The notes under the pieces: generated by a model
The model's database searches: none
The model's input: only the letters and a program-made list of their open reading frames with translations
What the model was told of the DNA's origin: nothing
Source: Mycobacterium sp. E3251
Lineage (GTDB): Bacteria > Actinomycetota > Actinomycetes > Mycobacteriales > Mycobacteriaceae
DNA length: 44,026 bases
Direction of reading: 5' to 3'
Assembly: GCF_001666835.1 (NCBI RefSeq)
Contig: NZ_LZJF01000140.1
Location: forward strand, 1-44,026
In this document: piece after piece, positions 18,976-28,457 of the stretch
Position numbering within the stretch: the first letter of the stretch is position 1
How the letters are laid out: every line of letters begins with the position of its first letter
Program-made: the position numbers and the translations under genes

Positions 18976-18985
18976 TACTGGGCGG

Positions 18986-19432
18986 ATGGCACTTCCGTCC
19001 TGGGTCGAGCAGCGGTTGCTGCCTCAGGTTCTGCGCGTACACGACACCGTTTATCGCCGGACGAACGGCTGGATCGGTCATCGCATGCTGCTGATACCCA
19101 GCCTGCTACTCCATACCGTGGGCGCGAAGACGGGCCAGGCGCGAACAGCGGCGCTCACCTATGCCCGCGACGGCGACGACTACCTGATCGTCGCTTCCAA
19201 GGGCGGCGACCCGCGCGCACCCGGCTGGTATCACAACCTGCGCAAGCATCCGGACGTGGAAATCAACGTCGGGCCAAAGCGTTTGGCGGTGACCGCCCGC
19301 GCGGTGCTGCCGGACGACCCCGACTACCCCCGGCTGTGGCAGATCGTCAACAAGAACAACGGCGACCGGTACACGGCCTACCAGCAGAAGACCTCGCGGC
19401 CGATTCCCGTCGTGGTACTCACGCGACGTTGA
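18986..19432 (+). CDS. Ddn-family F420-dependent nitroreductase-like protein (Rv1261c type)
   Basis: 148 residues, one split beta-barrel domain. The family hallmarks are HTVGAKTGQARTAALTY, then YLIVASKGGDPRAPGWYHNL and HPDVEINVG; the GWYHNL and KTG segments contribute to F420 binding in Ddn-like proteins. These enzymes use deazaflavin F420H2 to reduce quinones or, in M. tuberculosis Ddn, nitroimidazole prodrugs. The chosen ATG (MALPSWVEQR) is preceded by ACTGGGCGG; an earlier in-frame start at 18959 would overlap the HIT gene by 17 bases. It is the last gene before the region that differs from H37Rv. Confidence 0.87.
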   Translation: MALPSWVEQRLLPQVLRVHDTVYRRTNGWIGHRMLLIPSLLLHTVGAKTGQARTAALTYARDGDDYLIVASKGGDPRAPGWYHNLRKHPDVEINVGPKRLAVTARAVLPDDPDYPRLWQIVNKNNGDRYTAYQQKTSRPIPVVVLTRR

Positions 19433-19523
19433 CCCTGATGCCGACGCGGAGGTTTATTCTCCACTAGCGCGCGGTGAACGCCTCGATGGTTCATCAAACG
19501 GCGCGGGATCGGCTGGAGCGGGT

Positions 19524-22500
19524 ATGAGACCGTGGGCGGGAAACCCCTGGCGGCGATTCAGGCTGCCCCCGCGGCTCTGCTGGCTCTTCGCCGGTGCATA
19601 CGGTGTGGCCGCCGCGCTGGTGGTGGCGTCCTCGATCGGCGGCTGGGAGGGCGCCTACGCAACCCGGCCCGTCGACGAAATCGCCCTGGCGGTCTGCCTG
19701 CTGTTCGGGGCGGGGTGTGCGGGCTACGCCGCCCGGTCGGCGGCCGGCCGGCACCGGGCCGGATGGCTGGCAATGATGACGGCCCAGCTGGGCTGGGCGG
19801 CGGGCGAGGTCATCTGGGCCGTATACGACGTGCGTCCGAAACTGGCCCACGCCACCCATCCCGCGGCCGCGGAGATCGTGCTGTTGCTATGGCCGTTCGG
19901 CGCCTACGCATCGTTGGTGCTGTTGTCGCGCTTCTCGCGGCAGAGCCCGCGGCGACTGGTGCTCGACGGCCTCATCGTGGCGACGTCGCTGTTCGTGGTG
20001 TCGTGGGTCTTCGTCCTCGAGAAGCAACTGCGCGAGGACAGCGGTTCGCAGGCGACGACGATCGCCGAAGTCTTCAACGACGTTCTCCTGCTGACGACCT
20101 CGATCCTGATGCTGTCCCGGGTTCGTCGCGGCGACCCGCCGAGCCGCAATCTGCTGGCCGGGGGCGTGACGACCATCAGCATCGCCGACATCACGATGGT
20201 GTTCAAGAGCGGGATCGGCAGCTACCAGGTCAGCGATCTCGTGGACCTCGGCAGAGTGGGTGGGCTCGCCATGATCGCGCTCGCCGCGCTGTCGAGCGTC
20301 TATGAGGCGCCCGCGCCGGGGACGCGTGACGACGAAATACGGTCGCGCACCCGGCTATGGCTGCCGTACCTGCCGCTGCTGGTGGCCGCCGCAGTCGGGC
20401 TGACCCGCGCGGTCAGGTTGATGGCGCACGGACCCCTGCTGATCGCGCTCGGAATCCTGGTGGCCGCGGTGCTCGTCCGGCAGTTCGTCATGCTGATGGA
20501 AAACCAGAGGTTGTTGTCCGAGGTTGCGCGGGAAGCGTTCCGTGACAGCCTGACGGGCCTGGCCAATCGCGCTTACTTCCTCGATCGGCTCGAGCAGGCC
20601 GTCGCCCGGCAATGCTGCGAAATTACGCCCATTGCGGTGTTGTGCCTCGATCTCGACAACTTCAAATCCGTCAACGACGCCCTCGGCCACCCCGCCGGTG
20701 ACGAATTGCTGATCCGGGTCGCCGGGCGGCTCACCGCCGCCTTGGATGACAAGTGCGTCACGGCTCGCCTTGGTGGTGACGAGTTCGCCGTGCTAATCGA
20801 GGGGTCAATCGAGGAATCACAGGCGGCGGCGAGTCGAGTTCTCGAGGCGTTCAACGCCCCGATTGTCGTCGACGGCGTTCCTATACCGGTCCGGCCGAGC
20901 GTCGGTTACACGGTGGCCACCGCCTCGCCGGACTGCAGCGTCGAGCAGCTCCTCAGGCACGCCGACCTGGCCATGTACACCGCCAAACGCGAAGGCGGCC
21001 AATGCGTTCGCAGCTTCGTGCCGGATCTGTCCCTCTCGTTCTCGACCGCGCAACTAGCAGGGCCCGCCCCGGCGGCAGCGGAGGTCGCTGAGCCGAGTGC
21101 CGCACCGATGCTCAGGCGCGCCGCCGACGTGGGGGCGTCGAGACCGGTGCAACCCCAGGAAGGTATCGACGGCATCCGGTGGCCCCCGATGGCGATCCGG
21201 ATTGCCCTGGGCCTCTTGATGATTGGCGTGATCGCCTTCACCGCGACCAGTGTCATCTACCCGAATGCCGGCCACAGCGTCTTCTTCGCCAAATCCCTCT
21301 ACTCGGCGTTGAACCTGCTGGCGGCCGGGTTGATCGCCGTTCGCGCATACCGCCTCAAGGCCGATCGCCTTGCGTGGTCTTTGATCGCGGCCGGCATGGC
21401 ATTGTCGGCGCTCGGTGACGTCGTCTATGCCGTGTGGGTCCCGAACGCCAAGTCACCCTCGGTTGCCGATCCCGAATACCTGGCGTTCTATCCGTTCGTC
21501 TATGCCGGGATTCTGCTGCTGATGCGATCGCGCCTGAAGCGGGTGCCGATGCCCATCCGCGTTGATTCCCTGGTGTGCGCGTTGGCCGTCGCCGCACTGG
21601 CCGCGGCGCTGCGGGCCGGGCCCATGCATGCCGCCGCCGCAAAAGCGCCCGCGACCGTGCTGGTGGGCCTGATCTATCCGTGGGGCGATCTGGTACTGCT
21701 GGCGCTGGCAGTCGGCATGCTGCCAATCCTCGGTTGGCGCAGCGAGTTTCGCTGGGGTTTCCTGGTGGTCGGGCTGGTTGGCTTCGCGGTCGCCGACACC
21801 GCCTACCTCATTCAAACGTCGGACGGCTCATACCGGGTCGGCACCACCCTAGACGCGCTCTGGCCGGCTTCCTCGCTGCTGGTGGCGATGGCCAGCTGGG
21901 CGCGTGGGTCGTCGGCGGCGCCGACGCCGCGGCGCGGACTCGCCTCCTACGCGGTTCCGGTGACCTGCACCGTCATAGCGCTGGGCGTCGCCATCCTTGG
22001 GCACGATTCGCGGCTCGCGTCGACGCTCGCCGCACTGAGCCTCGTCGCGGTCGCCGCCCGATTCTCGGTGACCTTCCGGGACATCAGCATGCTGGCCGAA
22101 AGCCACCAGCAGGCCATGACAGACGAATTGACCGCCCTGCCCAATCGGCGATCACTGGCGACGGCGCTGACCGAGCTGTCGGCTTCCGCGTCATCCGTCA
22201 GGACGTCGTCGAATCGTGCGCTGCTCCTGCTGAATCTCCACAAGCTGCGGGAGATCAACGACTCCGTCGGTCGCCACTTCGGCGACGAGCTGGTGTGGCA
22301 CATCGCAAACCGACTGGCGCACAGCGTTCGCCGCGATGATCTGCTCGCGCGCGTGAGCGACGAGGAATTCGCCATCCTGCTCGGCGAGGGATCGGATCTC
22401 GTCGCCGCACGCGCCCAAGCGGGCCGGTTGCTCGAAGGCGTCAGCATCCCATTCGAACTCGATGCCATCAGCGTGCAGATCGATGCGTCCATCGCCATCG

Positions 22501-23417
22501 CGCTCTACCCCGACCATTGCGACCATCCGCAAGAGCTGTTGAACCGCGCCGAGGCGGCGATCCCGCACGCCAGGTCCGCCCTCAGCAGGATCGCGGTGTA
22601 CGAGTCCGCCTTCGAGATCGACCGGGACCACGACCCCAACCTCGTCGGGGAGCTGCGGGCCGCGGTGATCGATGGCGACCAGTTGACGGTGCACTACCAG
22701 CCCAAGGTGAATGCCGGCGACGGGAGCGTTCACAGCGTCGAGGCGCTGCTGCGCTGGCAGCATCCCACCCGCGGGTTGCTGCTGCCGGAGGAATTCCTTC
22801 CGGCCGCGGAGCGCGCCGGTCTGATGCGCACGGTCGCCAATCGCACCATCAACCTCACGCTCGAGCAGATCCGGTCCTGGCGCGACGACGGCATTCCGCT
22901 GACCGTTGCGGTGAACCTGTCCACGACGAACCTGCTCGACCTCGACCTCGCCGTCACCATCGAGCGGCTGCTTCGGGTCCACGGCCTACCGCCCGACGCG
23001 CTGATCGTCGAGATCACCGAGAGCGCGCTCGTCGACTCGGAGCGCTCCCGTAACACCGTCGCCGCCCTGCAGCTGCTCGGCGTTCGCATCTCGCTGGACG
23101 ATTACGGCACCGGATGGTCGTCGCTGGCGCGCCTGCAGGATGTCTCGGTCGACGAGCTGAAACTCGATAGGCGATTCGTGGCGCGGCTGGCCCACGACCC
23201 GCGGTCGGTTGCCATCGTGCAGTCCACCGTGGACTTGGCGCAGAACCTGGGCGCCGACCTCGTCGCCGAGGGGGTCGAAGACGAGGAGACTCTGAGTGCG
23301 CTGCGAGGTTACGGCTGCACCATCACCCAGGGGTTCGTGCACAGCGAGCCGTTGCCGCCGGACGAACTGCAACGCTGGATCACGAGCAGGGGCGCGATCG
23401 CGGGCGTCGAATCTTAA
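19524..23417 (+). CDS. membrane c-di-GMP enzyme: two sensor-GGDEF units plus EAL
   Basis: 1297 residues. About ten membrane helices (10-330) lead to GGDEF domain 1 (about 340-495). It has the intact signature GGDEF at 417-421, with no RxxD before it. A second set of about ten helices (555-850) leads to GGDEF domain 2 (about 860-1035). There the signature is SDEEF (945-949), but an RxxD inhibitory-site motif stands exactly five residues before it (RRDD, 936-939). An EAL domain follows (about 1055-1290) with EAL at 1073-1075, NLS, ITESAL, DDYGTGWSSL, LKLD and AEGVE, so it looks catalytically complete. Both membrane parts share blocks such as GEVIWAV/GDVVYAV and GSYQVSDLVD/GSYRVGTTLD, indicating an internal duplication. 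Probably makes and degrades c-di-GMP in answer to a membrane signal. GGAGCGGGT before ATG 19524 is a good ribosome site. Not at this locus in H37Rv as I recall. Confidence 0.9.
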   Translation: MRPWAGNPWRRFRLPPRLCWLFAGAYGVAAALVVASSIGGWEGAYATRPVDEIALAVCLLFGAGCAGYAARSAAGRHRAGWLAMMTAQLGWAAGEVIWAVYDVRPKLAHATHPAAAEIVLLLWPFGAYASLVLLSRFSRQSPRRLVLDGLIVATSLFVVSWVFVLEKQLREDSGSQATTIAEVFNDVLLLTTSILMLSRVRRGDPPSRNLLAGGVTTISIADITMVFKSGIGSYQVSDLVDLGRVGGLAMIALAALSSVYEAPAPGTRDDEIRSRTRLWLPYLPLLVAAAVGLTRAVRLMAHGPLLIALGILVAAVLVRQFVMLMENQRLLSEVAREAFRDSLTGLANRAYFLDRLEQAVARQCCEITPIAVLCLDLDNFKSVNDALGHPAGDELLIRVAGRLTAALDDKCVTARLGGDEFAVLIEGSIEESQAAASRVLEAFNAPIVVDGVPIPVRPSVGYTVATASPDCSVEQLLRHADLAMYTAKREGGQCVRSFVPDLSLSFSTAQLAGPAPAAAEVAEPSAAPMLRRAADVGASRPVQPQEGIDGIRWPPMAIRIALGLLMIGVIAFTATSVIYPNAGHSVFFAKSLYSALNLLAAGLIAVRAYRLKADRLAWSLIAAGMALSALGDVVYAVWVPNAKSPSVADPEYLAFYPFVYAGILLLMRSRLKRVPMPIRVDSLVCALAVAALAAALRAGPMHAAAAKAPATVLVGLIYPWGDLVLLALAVGMLPILGWRSEFRWGFLVVGLVGFAVADTAYLIQTSDGSYRVGTTLDALWPASSLLVAMASWARGSSAAPTPRRGLASYAVPVTCTVIALGVAILGHDSRLASTLAALSLVAVAARFSVTFRDISMLAESHQQAMTDELTALPNRRSLATALTELSASASSVRTSSNRALLLLNLHKLREINDSVGRHFGDELVWHIANRLAHSVRRDDLLARVSDEEFAILLGEGSDLVAARAQAGRLLEGVSIPFELDAISVQIDASIAIALYPDHCDHPQELLNRAEAAIPHARSALSRIAVYESAFEIDRDHDPNLVGELRAAVIDGDQLTVHYQPKVNAGDGSVHSVEALLRWQHPTRGLLLPEEFLPAAERAGLMRTVANRTINLTLEQIRSWRDDGIPLTVAVNLSTTNLLDLDLAVTIERLLRVHGLPPDALIVEITESALVDSERSRNTVAALQLLGVRISLDDYGTGWSSLARLQDVSVDELKLDRRFVARLAHDPRSVAIVQSTVDLAQNLGADLVAEGVEDEETLSALRGYGCTITQGFVHSEPLPPDELQRWITSRGAIAGVES

Positions 23418-23443
23418 GCGTTCGGCTGTGACGGACTGAACGG

Positions 23444-24478
23444 TTAGAACAACTCCTTGGCCAGCAATTCCAGGGTCAGCACCCGTGCCGGCGCGGTGGC
23501 CGGGTCGGTGCCGCGGCACGCCGAGGAGACCGGATGCACCATCACCTCGTCGACGTCGAACCGTTGCGCAAGCGCCCGCAACTGGTCGGCGGCCTCGGCG
23601 GGTGTACCGAGGACCGCTCGTTGCAGCCCGCTCGCAACGATGTGCTGCTGCTGCGGCGTCAGCTCGGCGCCTTGGGCTTCCTCGACCAGGGGCACCGGGC
23701 CGAGGGGCTCTCCGGTGCGAAGCTTGGCCATGATCTGCAGGTTGGGCATCATCAATGCCGTTGCCTCTTCCCGTGTTTCGGCCACGGCGGCGTTCACCGT
23801 CAAAAACGTCACCGGCTCGGGCGTTAAGGCGCTCGGCTTGAATCGGGATCGATAGAGCTCGAGCGCCTCTTCGGTTCCGGTGCCGGAGAAGTGATGCGCG
23901 AAGACGTACGGCAGCCCCTTGGCGGCGGCCAGGTGTGCCGAGTACATCGACGAGCCCAGCAGCCAGAGGCGGGGCTCACCGGCCGCCGCGGGGGTCGCCT
24001 TGAGGCGATAGTCCCCCGAGCGCAGCGGCACCACCACGCCGCGCGCGCTCATCAGCGCCGCCACGTCGTCGAGATACTCCGGAAAGTTCTCGATGTCTTC
24101 TTCGCCGCGGCCGCCGCGCAGCGCGTAGGCGGTCACCGGGTCGGAACCGGGCGCGCGGCCGATGCCCAGGTCGATGCGGCCCGGCGCGGCGGCTTCCAGC
24201 AGGGCGAACTGCTCGGCCACCGCCAGCGGCGCGTGATTGGGCAGCATCACACCGCCGGACCCCAGCCGCAGCTGCGTGGTCTGCGCGGCCAGATAGGCGA
24301 TCAGGACCGGCGGGCTGGTGGCGCCGACGGACGGCATGTTGTGGTGCTCGGCGACCCAGTAGCGCGTGAAACCCAGGCGGTCCGCGGCCTGTGCCAGCTG
24401 CACGGTCGCGGCGAGCGCATCGCTGGTCGTCTGGTCGGTGCGCACCGGGACGAGATCAAGAACGGAAAGACGCACGTT
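23444..24478 (-). CDS. luciferase-like flavin-dependent oxidoreductase (MsnO8-type)
   Basis: 344 residues from GTG 24478 (RLSVLDLVPV). The single TIM-barrel domain of bacterial luciferase-like monooxygenases is recognised by YWVAEHHNMPSVGATSPPV, LGSGGVMLPNHAPL and GRIDLGIGRAPGSDP. This pattern is that of the group-1 luciferase family (MsnO8-like), which uses FMNH2 or F420. The substrate is not predictable. It lies 38 bases after the FAD monooxygenase gene on the same strand and is probably the third gene of a udgB-monooxygenase-oxidoreductase transcript. It is convergent with the c-di-GMP gene, with 26 bases between stops. The frame extends upstream without family features, hence the later start. 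Confidence 0.85.
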   Translation of the reverse strand, partial: NVRLSVLDLVPVRTDQTTSDALAATVQLAQAADRLGFTRYWVAEHHNMPSVGATSPPVLIAYLAAQTTQLRLGSGGVMLPNHAPLAVAEQFALLEAAAPGRIDLGIGRAPGSDPVTAYALRGGRGEEDIENFPEYLDDVAALMSARGVVVPLRSGDYRLKATPAAAGEPRLWLLGSSMYSAHLAAAKGLPYVFAHHFSGTGTEEALELYRSRFKPSALTPEPVTFLTVNAAVAETREEATALMMPNLQIMAKLRTGEPLGPVPLVEEAQGAELTPQQQHIVASGLQRAVLGTPAEAADQLRALAQRFDVDEVMVHPVSSACRGTDPATAPARVLTLELLAKELF

Positions 24479-24516
24479 CGCGTCAACGCCTTCGGGCCCG
24501 CGAACGTTCCCGGCGG

Positions 24517-25635
24517 TCAGTAGTCCTTGAGCGTGATCGAGCTGACGATGCGGTCGAAGACCTCCTGCGGGATCGGTGCCCCACCCGGGATGTTGTCGAC
24601 GACCAGCCATTGGTTCCGCTTGACGTAGTCACTGAACTCTTTGTGGTAGTTGGCGAAGCCGAGTTCGTAATCGTCACCCGCGGCGGTGAGTTCGCCGGCC
24701 AGGATGTAGCCGCCCAGGAGAGCGACGCTGGTTCCCTGGCCCGACAACGGCGAACAGCAATACCCGGCATCGCCCACCAGCGCCACCCGGCCCGTCGACC
24801 AGCGATCCATCTTGATCTGGGACATCTCGTCGAAGTAGAAATCCGGTGCGCCGCGCATGTACTCCAGCAGTTGCGGACGCACCCACCCGTCGTCGGCCAT
24901 CCGCCGCTCCAGCTCGGCGAACTGCGCCTCGGTATCGCGGTAGTCGATGCGCAGGTCGGTGTCCATGAAACCCAGCATGGCGCGGGCCTCGCTGTTGTTG
25001 CGGGCGCTGTAGACCCCGGCCATCGTCGAATCCCCGTAATGCCAGGTCTGCCAATAGTCCAAACCGAGGAAATTGGGCACGGTGAAGATCGCCGCGTAAG
25101 TGCCCAGCCGCTCGATGAATTGCTCCTCGGGGCCGAACACCAGTCGGCGCACGTTCGAGTGCAGTCCGTCCGCCCCGATGACCAGGTCGAAGCTGCGGCC
25201 GGGAGCACGTTCGAAGGTCACGTTGACGGCCGCGCCGTCGTCGTCCAAGCCGGTGATGGTGTCATCGAAGATGTATTCGGCCGTCCATTGGCTTGCGCCG
25301 TACAACAATTCGACGAGGTCGTCACGCAAGAGCTCGATATCGGGACTGTCGATGGGCCCGCCGGTGGGCGTGGACTCCGTGTCTCGGGAGAGCTCGTTGC
25401 CGTCGCGGTCGACGACGGAAGCGCCGCGAATTTGCGTCTTCCGTTTTTGGGCGGCAGCCAGCAGCCCCATGCGTTCCAGCACTCCCAGCGCCGGCCCGCG
25501 CACGTCGATCGCCTGACCGCCCGGCCGCGGCCCGGAGTGCCGCTCCACCACGGTGACCGAATAGCCGTGCCGTCCAAGCCAATAAGCCGCCGTTGCACCG
25601 GCCACGCTCGCGCCGGAAATCAGAACGTCAGTCAC
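24517..25635 (-). CDS. FAD-dependent monooxygenase (Rv1260 type)
   Basis: 372 residues, the same length I recall for Rv1260. It is a class A flavoprotein monooxygenase: the N-terminal dinucleotide fold is [21 protein letters not shown] followed by acidic VVERH, then the DG motif [13 protein letters not shown] and the GD motif [18 protein letters not shown]. Members hydroxylate aromatic or polyketide substrates; some inactivate tetracyclines or rifamycins, but no substrate can be assigned here. The ATG overlaps the stop of udgB (ATGA), so translation is coupled to a DNA-repair gene, an arrangement shared with M. tuberculosis but not explained by function. Confidence 0.88.
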   Translation of the reverse strand: MTDVLISGASVAGATAAYWLGRHGYSVTVVERHSGPRPGGQAIDVRGPALGVLERMGLLAAAQKRKTQIRGASVVDRDGNELSRDTESTPTGGPIDSPDIELLRDDLVELLYGASQWTAEYIFDDTITGLDDDGAAVNVTFERAPGRSFDLVIGADGLHSNVRRLVFGPEEQFIERLGTYAAIFTVPNFLGLDYWQTWHYGDSTMAGVYSARNNSEARAMLGFMDTDLRIDYRDTEAQFAELERRMADDGWVRPQLLEYMRGAPDFYFDEMSQIKMDRWSTGRVALVGDAGYCCSPLSGQGTSVALLGGYILAGELTAAGDDYELGFANYHKEFSDYVKRNQWLVVDNIPGGAPIPQEVFDRIVSSITLKDY

Positions 25636-26444
25636 TTGATCCCTGCCAGCCTTTTCGCGTCTCGGAAAACGTCGTCGAGCATTGCTGGTGTCAACCTACC
25701 GGTAAACATGTTTTGCTGGCTTGGGTGGTAGCAACCGAGTAACCGCACACCAGGGGCGAATTGCGCTACCACACCGTGGCCGAACCGCGGTTTGCGCATG
25801 GCGGACGCGCCCGGCAGGCGCAGCGCGATTTGCCAGGCGAAGCCGCCCAACGCCACGATCGTGCGCACATGATCGGACACCAGCCGCCATTCGGCCTCCA
25901 GCCAGGGCCAGCAGGTGTCGCGCTCCGCCGGCGTCGGCGCATTGGCCGGAGGCGCGCACCGCACCGGCGCCGCGATGCGAACCCCGTTGGCCCGCAATCC
26001 ATCCGCGGCATCCACGCTGGTCGGTTGGTTCACCAGCCCGGCCCGGTGCAACGCCGCGTAAAGCTGATCGCCGGACCGGTCGCCGGTGAACATGCGTCCT
26101 GTCCGGTTGGCCCCGTGCGCGGCGGGCGCCAACCCGACGATCAACAGCCGCGGTCGCTCCGACCCCCAGCCCGGAACGGGCCGGCCCCAATACGGCTGGT
26201 CGGCAAAGGCGCGGCGCTTGAGGACGGCCACGTCTTCGCGCCATTCCACCAGCCGCGGGCAGGCGCGGCAGACGCTGATCAGGGCGTCGAGCTCGGGGAT
26301 CGACGCGGCGTGCGGAGCGAGCGCGGCGACCTGTGCGGCATCGGCGGCCACGGTGGTCTGCGGGGTCGCCGGATCACCCGGCCATCCGGTGCCGGGAACC
26401 ACTGGAGAATCGAACGCCTGGCCGGTACGAGGGTGGACGAGCAC
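25632..26444 (-). CDS. udgB: type-5 uracil-DNA glycosylase UdgB
   Basis: About 270 residues. It is a family-5 uracil-DNA glycosylase: [22 protein letters not shown] is the active-site motif A and [16 protein letters not shown] motif B. The four Cys expected to hold the Fe-S cluster appear in CRACPR, PVRCAPP and DTCWPW. It removes uracil and other deaminated or oxidised bases from GC-rich mycobacterial DNA. Start uncertain: GTG 26444 ([12 protein letters not shown]) has AGGA seven bases upstream and fits the start of homology with Rv1259. An ATG near 26540 would add about 30 residues and abut the divergent tap start. The 735-residue open frame seen beyond is the antisense of tap, not coding. 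Confidence 0.87.
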   Translation of the reverse strand: MLVHPRTGQAFDSPVVPGTGWPGDPATPQTTVAADAAQVAALAPHAASIPELDALISVCRACPRLVEWREDVAVLKRRAFADQPYWGRPVPGWGSERPRLLIVGLAPAAHGANRTGRMFTGDRSGDQLYAALHRAGLVNQPTSVDAADGLRANGVRIAAPVRCAPPANAPTPAERDTCWPWLEAEWRLVSDHVRTIVALGGFAWQIALRLPGASAMRKPRFGHGVVAQFAPGVRLLGCYHPSQQNMFTGRLTPAMLDDVFRDAKRLAGIK

Positions 26445-26543
26445 ATGAACATCCTGCAGTGAACCGGTAGGCGGCGGCCGAACGCCCCGAATATTCAATG
26501 GTCGCGCCGCAAATCGGCGGCTAAGTTCTCCCCGGGACATCTC

Positions 26544-27791
26544 ATGAGCCATACGAGCCGCGGCCCGGCGTTTCTGATCCTGTCCGCCACGCTGATGGCG
26601 ACGGCCGGTACCGGCATCTCGGTGATCGCGTTTCCGTGGCTGGCCTTGCAGCATCATGATCGCGCGCGCGACGCGTCGATCGTGGCCGCGGCCATGACGC
26701 TGCCACTGGTGCTGTCCACCCTGGTCGCCGGCACCGCGGTCGACTTTTTCGGGCGCCGCCGGATCTCGCTCGTTTCCGATTCGCTCTCCGGCGTGGCGGT
26801 GAGCGCCGTCCCCGTGACCGCCTGGCTGTTCGGCGCCGAGGCGCTCAACGTCGCCGAGCTGGCCGGGGTCGCCTTCTGCGCGGCCGCCTTCGACCCGGCC
26901 GGGATTACCGCGCGCCAGTCGATGCTGCCCGAGGCCGCCGCCCGCGCGGGCTGGTCGCTGGATCGCACCAACAGCCTCTACGAGGCGATCCTCAACCTCG
27001 GTTTCATGGTGGGCCCCGGCATCGGCGGCCTGATGATCGCAGCGGTCGGCGGCGTCAACACCATGTGGGTCACGGCGGGTTGTTTCGGCTTGTCGCTGTT
27101 GGCTATTGGTGCGCTGCGGCTCGACGGTACCGGCAAGCCGCACCACGCGACCCGGCCCGACGGGTTGGTCTCCGGCATCGTCGAAGGCCTGCGGTTCGTC
27201 TGGGGTATGCGGGTGCTCCGGACGCTCGGCCTGATCGACCTGGCCGTCACCGCGTTGTACCTGCCGATGGAAAGTGTGCTGTTCCCAAAGTATTTCGCCG
27301 AACAGCACCAGCCCGCGGAGCTGGGTTGGGCGCTGATGGCGCTCGCGGTCGGCGGTGTGGCGGGCGCGCTGGGTTATGCGGCGCTCTCGAAATACACCCG
27401 GCGGTGTACGGCCGTGCTGACGGCCACCCTGACCTTCGGCGCGGCGACAGCGGGCATCGCATTTCTGCCGCCGCTGCCGGTGATTCTGCTGCTCTGCGCG
27501 GTGACCGGCCTGGTCTATGGGCCGATCCAGCCCATCTACAACTACGTCATGCAGACCCGGGCGCCGCACCATCTGCGCGGCAGGGTGGTCGGCGTGATGG
27601 CGGGGCTGACCTATGCCGCGGGGCCGCTGGGCCTGCTGGTGGCCGGTCCGCTCGCCGACACCGCCGGGTTGAAGCTCACCTTCCTGGCGCTGGCGGTGCC
27701 GATTCTGCTGATCGGGTTGTCGGCCCTGCGGCTGCCGTCGCTGCGGGAGTTGGACCGGGCGCCGGAGTCCGAGGCGCAAACGCCGCTGTGA
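26544..27791 (+). CDS. tap: multidrug efflux transporter Tap (Rv1258c type)
   Basis: 415 residues, major facilitator superfamily, about 12 helices. The sequence follows M. tuberculosis Tap closely: [34 protein letters not shown] and [11 protein letters not shown]. Tap exports aminoglycosides, spectinomycin and tetracycline, and in mycobacteria belongs to the WhiB7 regulon. TAAGTT at 26522-26527 is a possible -10 box; an AT-rich patch (GAATATTCAA, 26489-26498) lies upstream of where the -35 would be, as in WhiB7 promoters, but the match is too loose to claim. It is divergent from udgB across about 100 bases. Confidence 0.9.
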   Translation: MSHTSRGPAFLILSATLMATAGTGISVIAFPWLALQHHDRARDASIVAAAMTLPLVLSTLVAGTAVDFFGRRRISLVSDSLSGVAVSAVPVTAWLFGAEALNVAELAGVAFCAAAFDPAGITARQSMLPEAAARAGWSLDRTNSLYEAILNLGFMVGPGIGGLMIAAVGGVNTMWVTAGCFGLSLLAIGALRLDGTGKPHHATRPDGLVSGIVEGLRFVWGMRVLRTLGLIDLAVTALYLPMESVLFPKYFAEQHQPAELGWALMALAVGGVAGALGYAALSKYTRRCTAVLTATLTFGAATAGIAFLPPLPVILLLCAVTGLVYGPIQPIYNYVMQTRAPHHLRGRVVGVMAGLTYAAGPLGLLVAGPLADTAGLKLTFLALAVPILLIGLSALRLPSLRELDRAPESEAQTPL

Positions 27792-27795
27792 TACG

Positions 27796-28392
27796 TCAGC
27801 CGGCGAGGATCTTGCGCTTTTGCTGCTCGAATTCCTCATCGGTGAGCAGCCCCCGGTCTTTCAGCGCGGCCAGCCTCTCGAGCCGCTCGACCGGGTCCGC
27901 ACCCGGTTGCGCCTGCGCCGCCTGCATGGCGTTGAGCGCCTGCTGCTGCATCTCGGCTCCGCGCCGCATCATCTCGTCCCGGAATGCGCTCGGATCGGCA
28001 ATGGCCTGGCGGATGACGTCGGCCATCGGCATACCCATGACCTGAGCGCCCGCGAGGTCGGGACGAGCCGAGGTCACGGCGTCGATTGCCACATCGGCCG
28101 TCTCGGCCGGCTGATGGTCCAGTTGGACGCGGCTGTGGTCCTTGGGGTCGTAGAGCACCGGCACCCTCATGCCCGGACGCGGTGGGCTGAGTTGAGGTAG
28201 CAGCGCGGTGAGGCTGGCCTCGAACGGCGGTTCGGTGTCCGGCGTGACCCGCAGCAGCAGCTTCCAGCGAACTTCGGTGTTGTTGACCAGGTTCGGGTTG
28301 CCGATCGTGACGGCGATCGCCGACTGCTCGGCGGCGAGGACGTCCGCAAACGCGCGGATACCGACTTTGCTGAGATCTCGCCGTCCGAACAT
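27796..28392 (-). CDS. SHOCT-domain protein of unknown function
   Basis: 198 residues. The C-terminal 30 residues ([28 protein letters not shown]) are a classic SHOCT domain, a short helical module thought to mediate oligomer or membrane association. The N-terminal half contains beta-rich [18 protein letters not shown] and [19 protein letters not shown], resembling the DUF3592-like or mycobacterial SHOCT partner region, followed by a Met/Gln/Ala-rich helix ([18 protein letters not shown]). No signal peptide or membrane helix, so probably cytosolic. Its end is four bases from the end of tap, convergent. It starts with ATG 28392 and faces the FAD oxidase gene across 65 bases. I do not recall an equivalent at this place in H37Rv. 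Confidence 0.8.
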   Translation of the reverse strand: MFGRRDLSKVGIRAFADVLAAEQSAIAVTIGNPNLVNNTEVRWKLLLRVTPDTEPPFEASLTALLPQLSPPRPGMRVPVLYDPKDHSRVQLDHQPAETADVAIDAVTSARPDLAGAQVMGMPMADVIRQAIADPSAFRDEMMRRGAEMQQQALNAMQAAQAQPGADPVERLERLAALKDRGLLTDEEFEQQKRKILAG

Positions 28393-28445
28393 CTCTGACC
28401 CACCTTTCGCCAGAATCGCTCAACTGTACAGCGCCGAAGGGCCCG

Positions 28446-28451
28446 TAGGAT
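28446..28451 (+). promoter_or_regulatory. -10 box TAGGAT for a leaderless FAD-oxidase message
   Basis: TAGGAT fits TANNNT and ends six bases before GTG 28458, predicting a transcript that begins at the start codon. ACTGTA at 28423-28428, 17 bases upstream, is only a weak -35. Confidence 0.5.
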
Positions 28452-28457
28452 CGGTCC

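Noticed and set aside
26489..26527. WhiB7 promoter of tap
   Set aside because: An AT-rich patch and a -10 box exist, but the -35 region (TGGTCG) and spacing do not match well enough.
26445..27839. Long N-terminal extension of UdgB to 735 residues
   Set aside because: The extra frame is the antisense of tap; homology starts near 26444.
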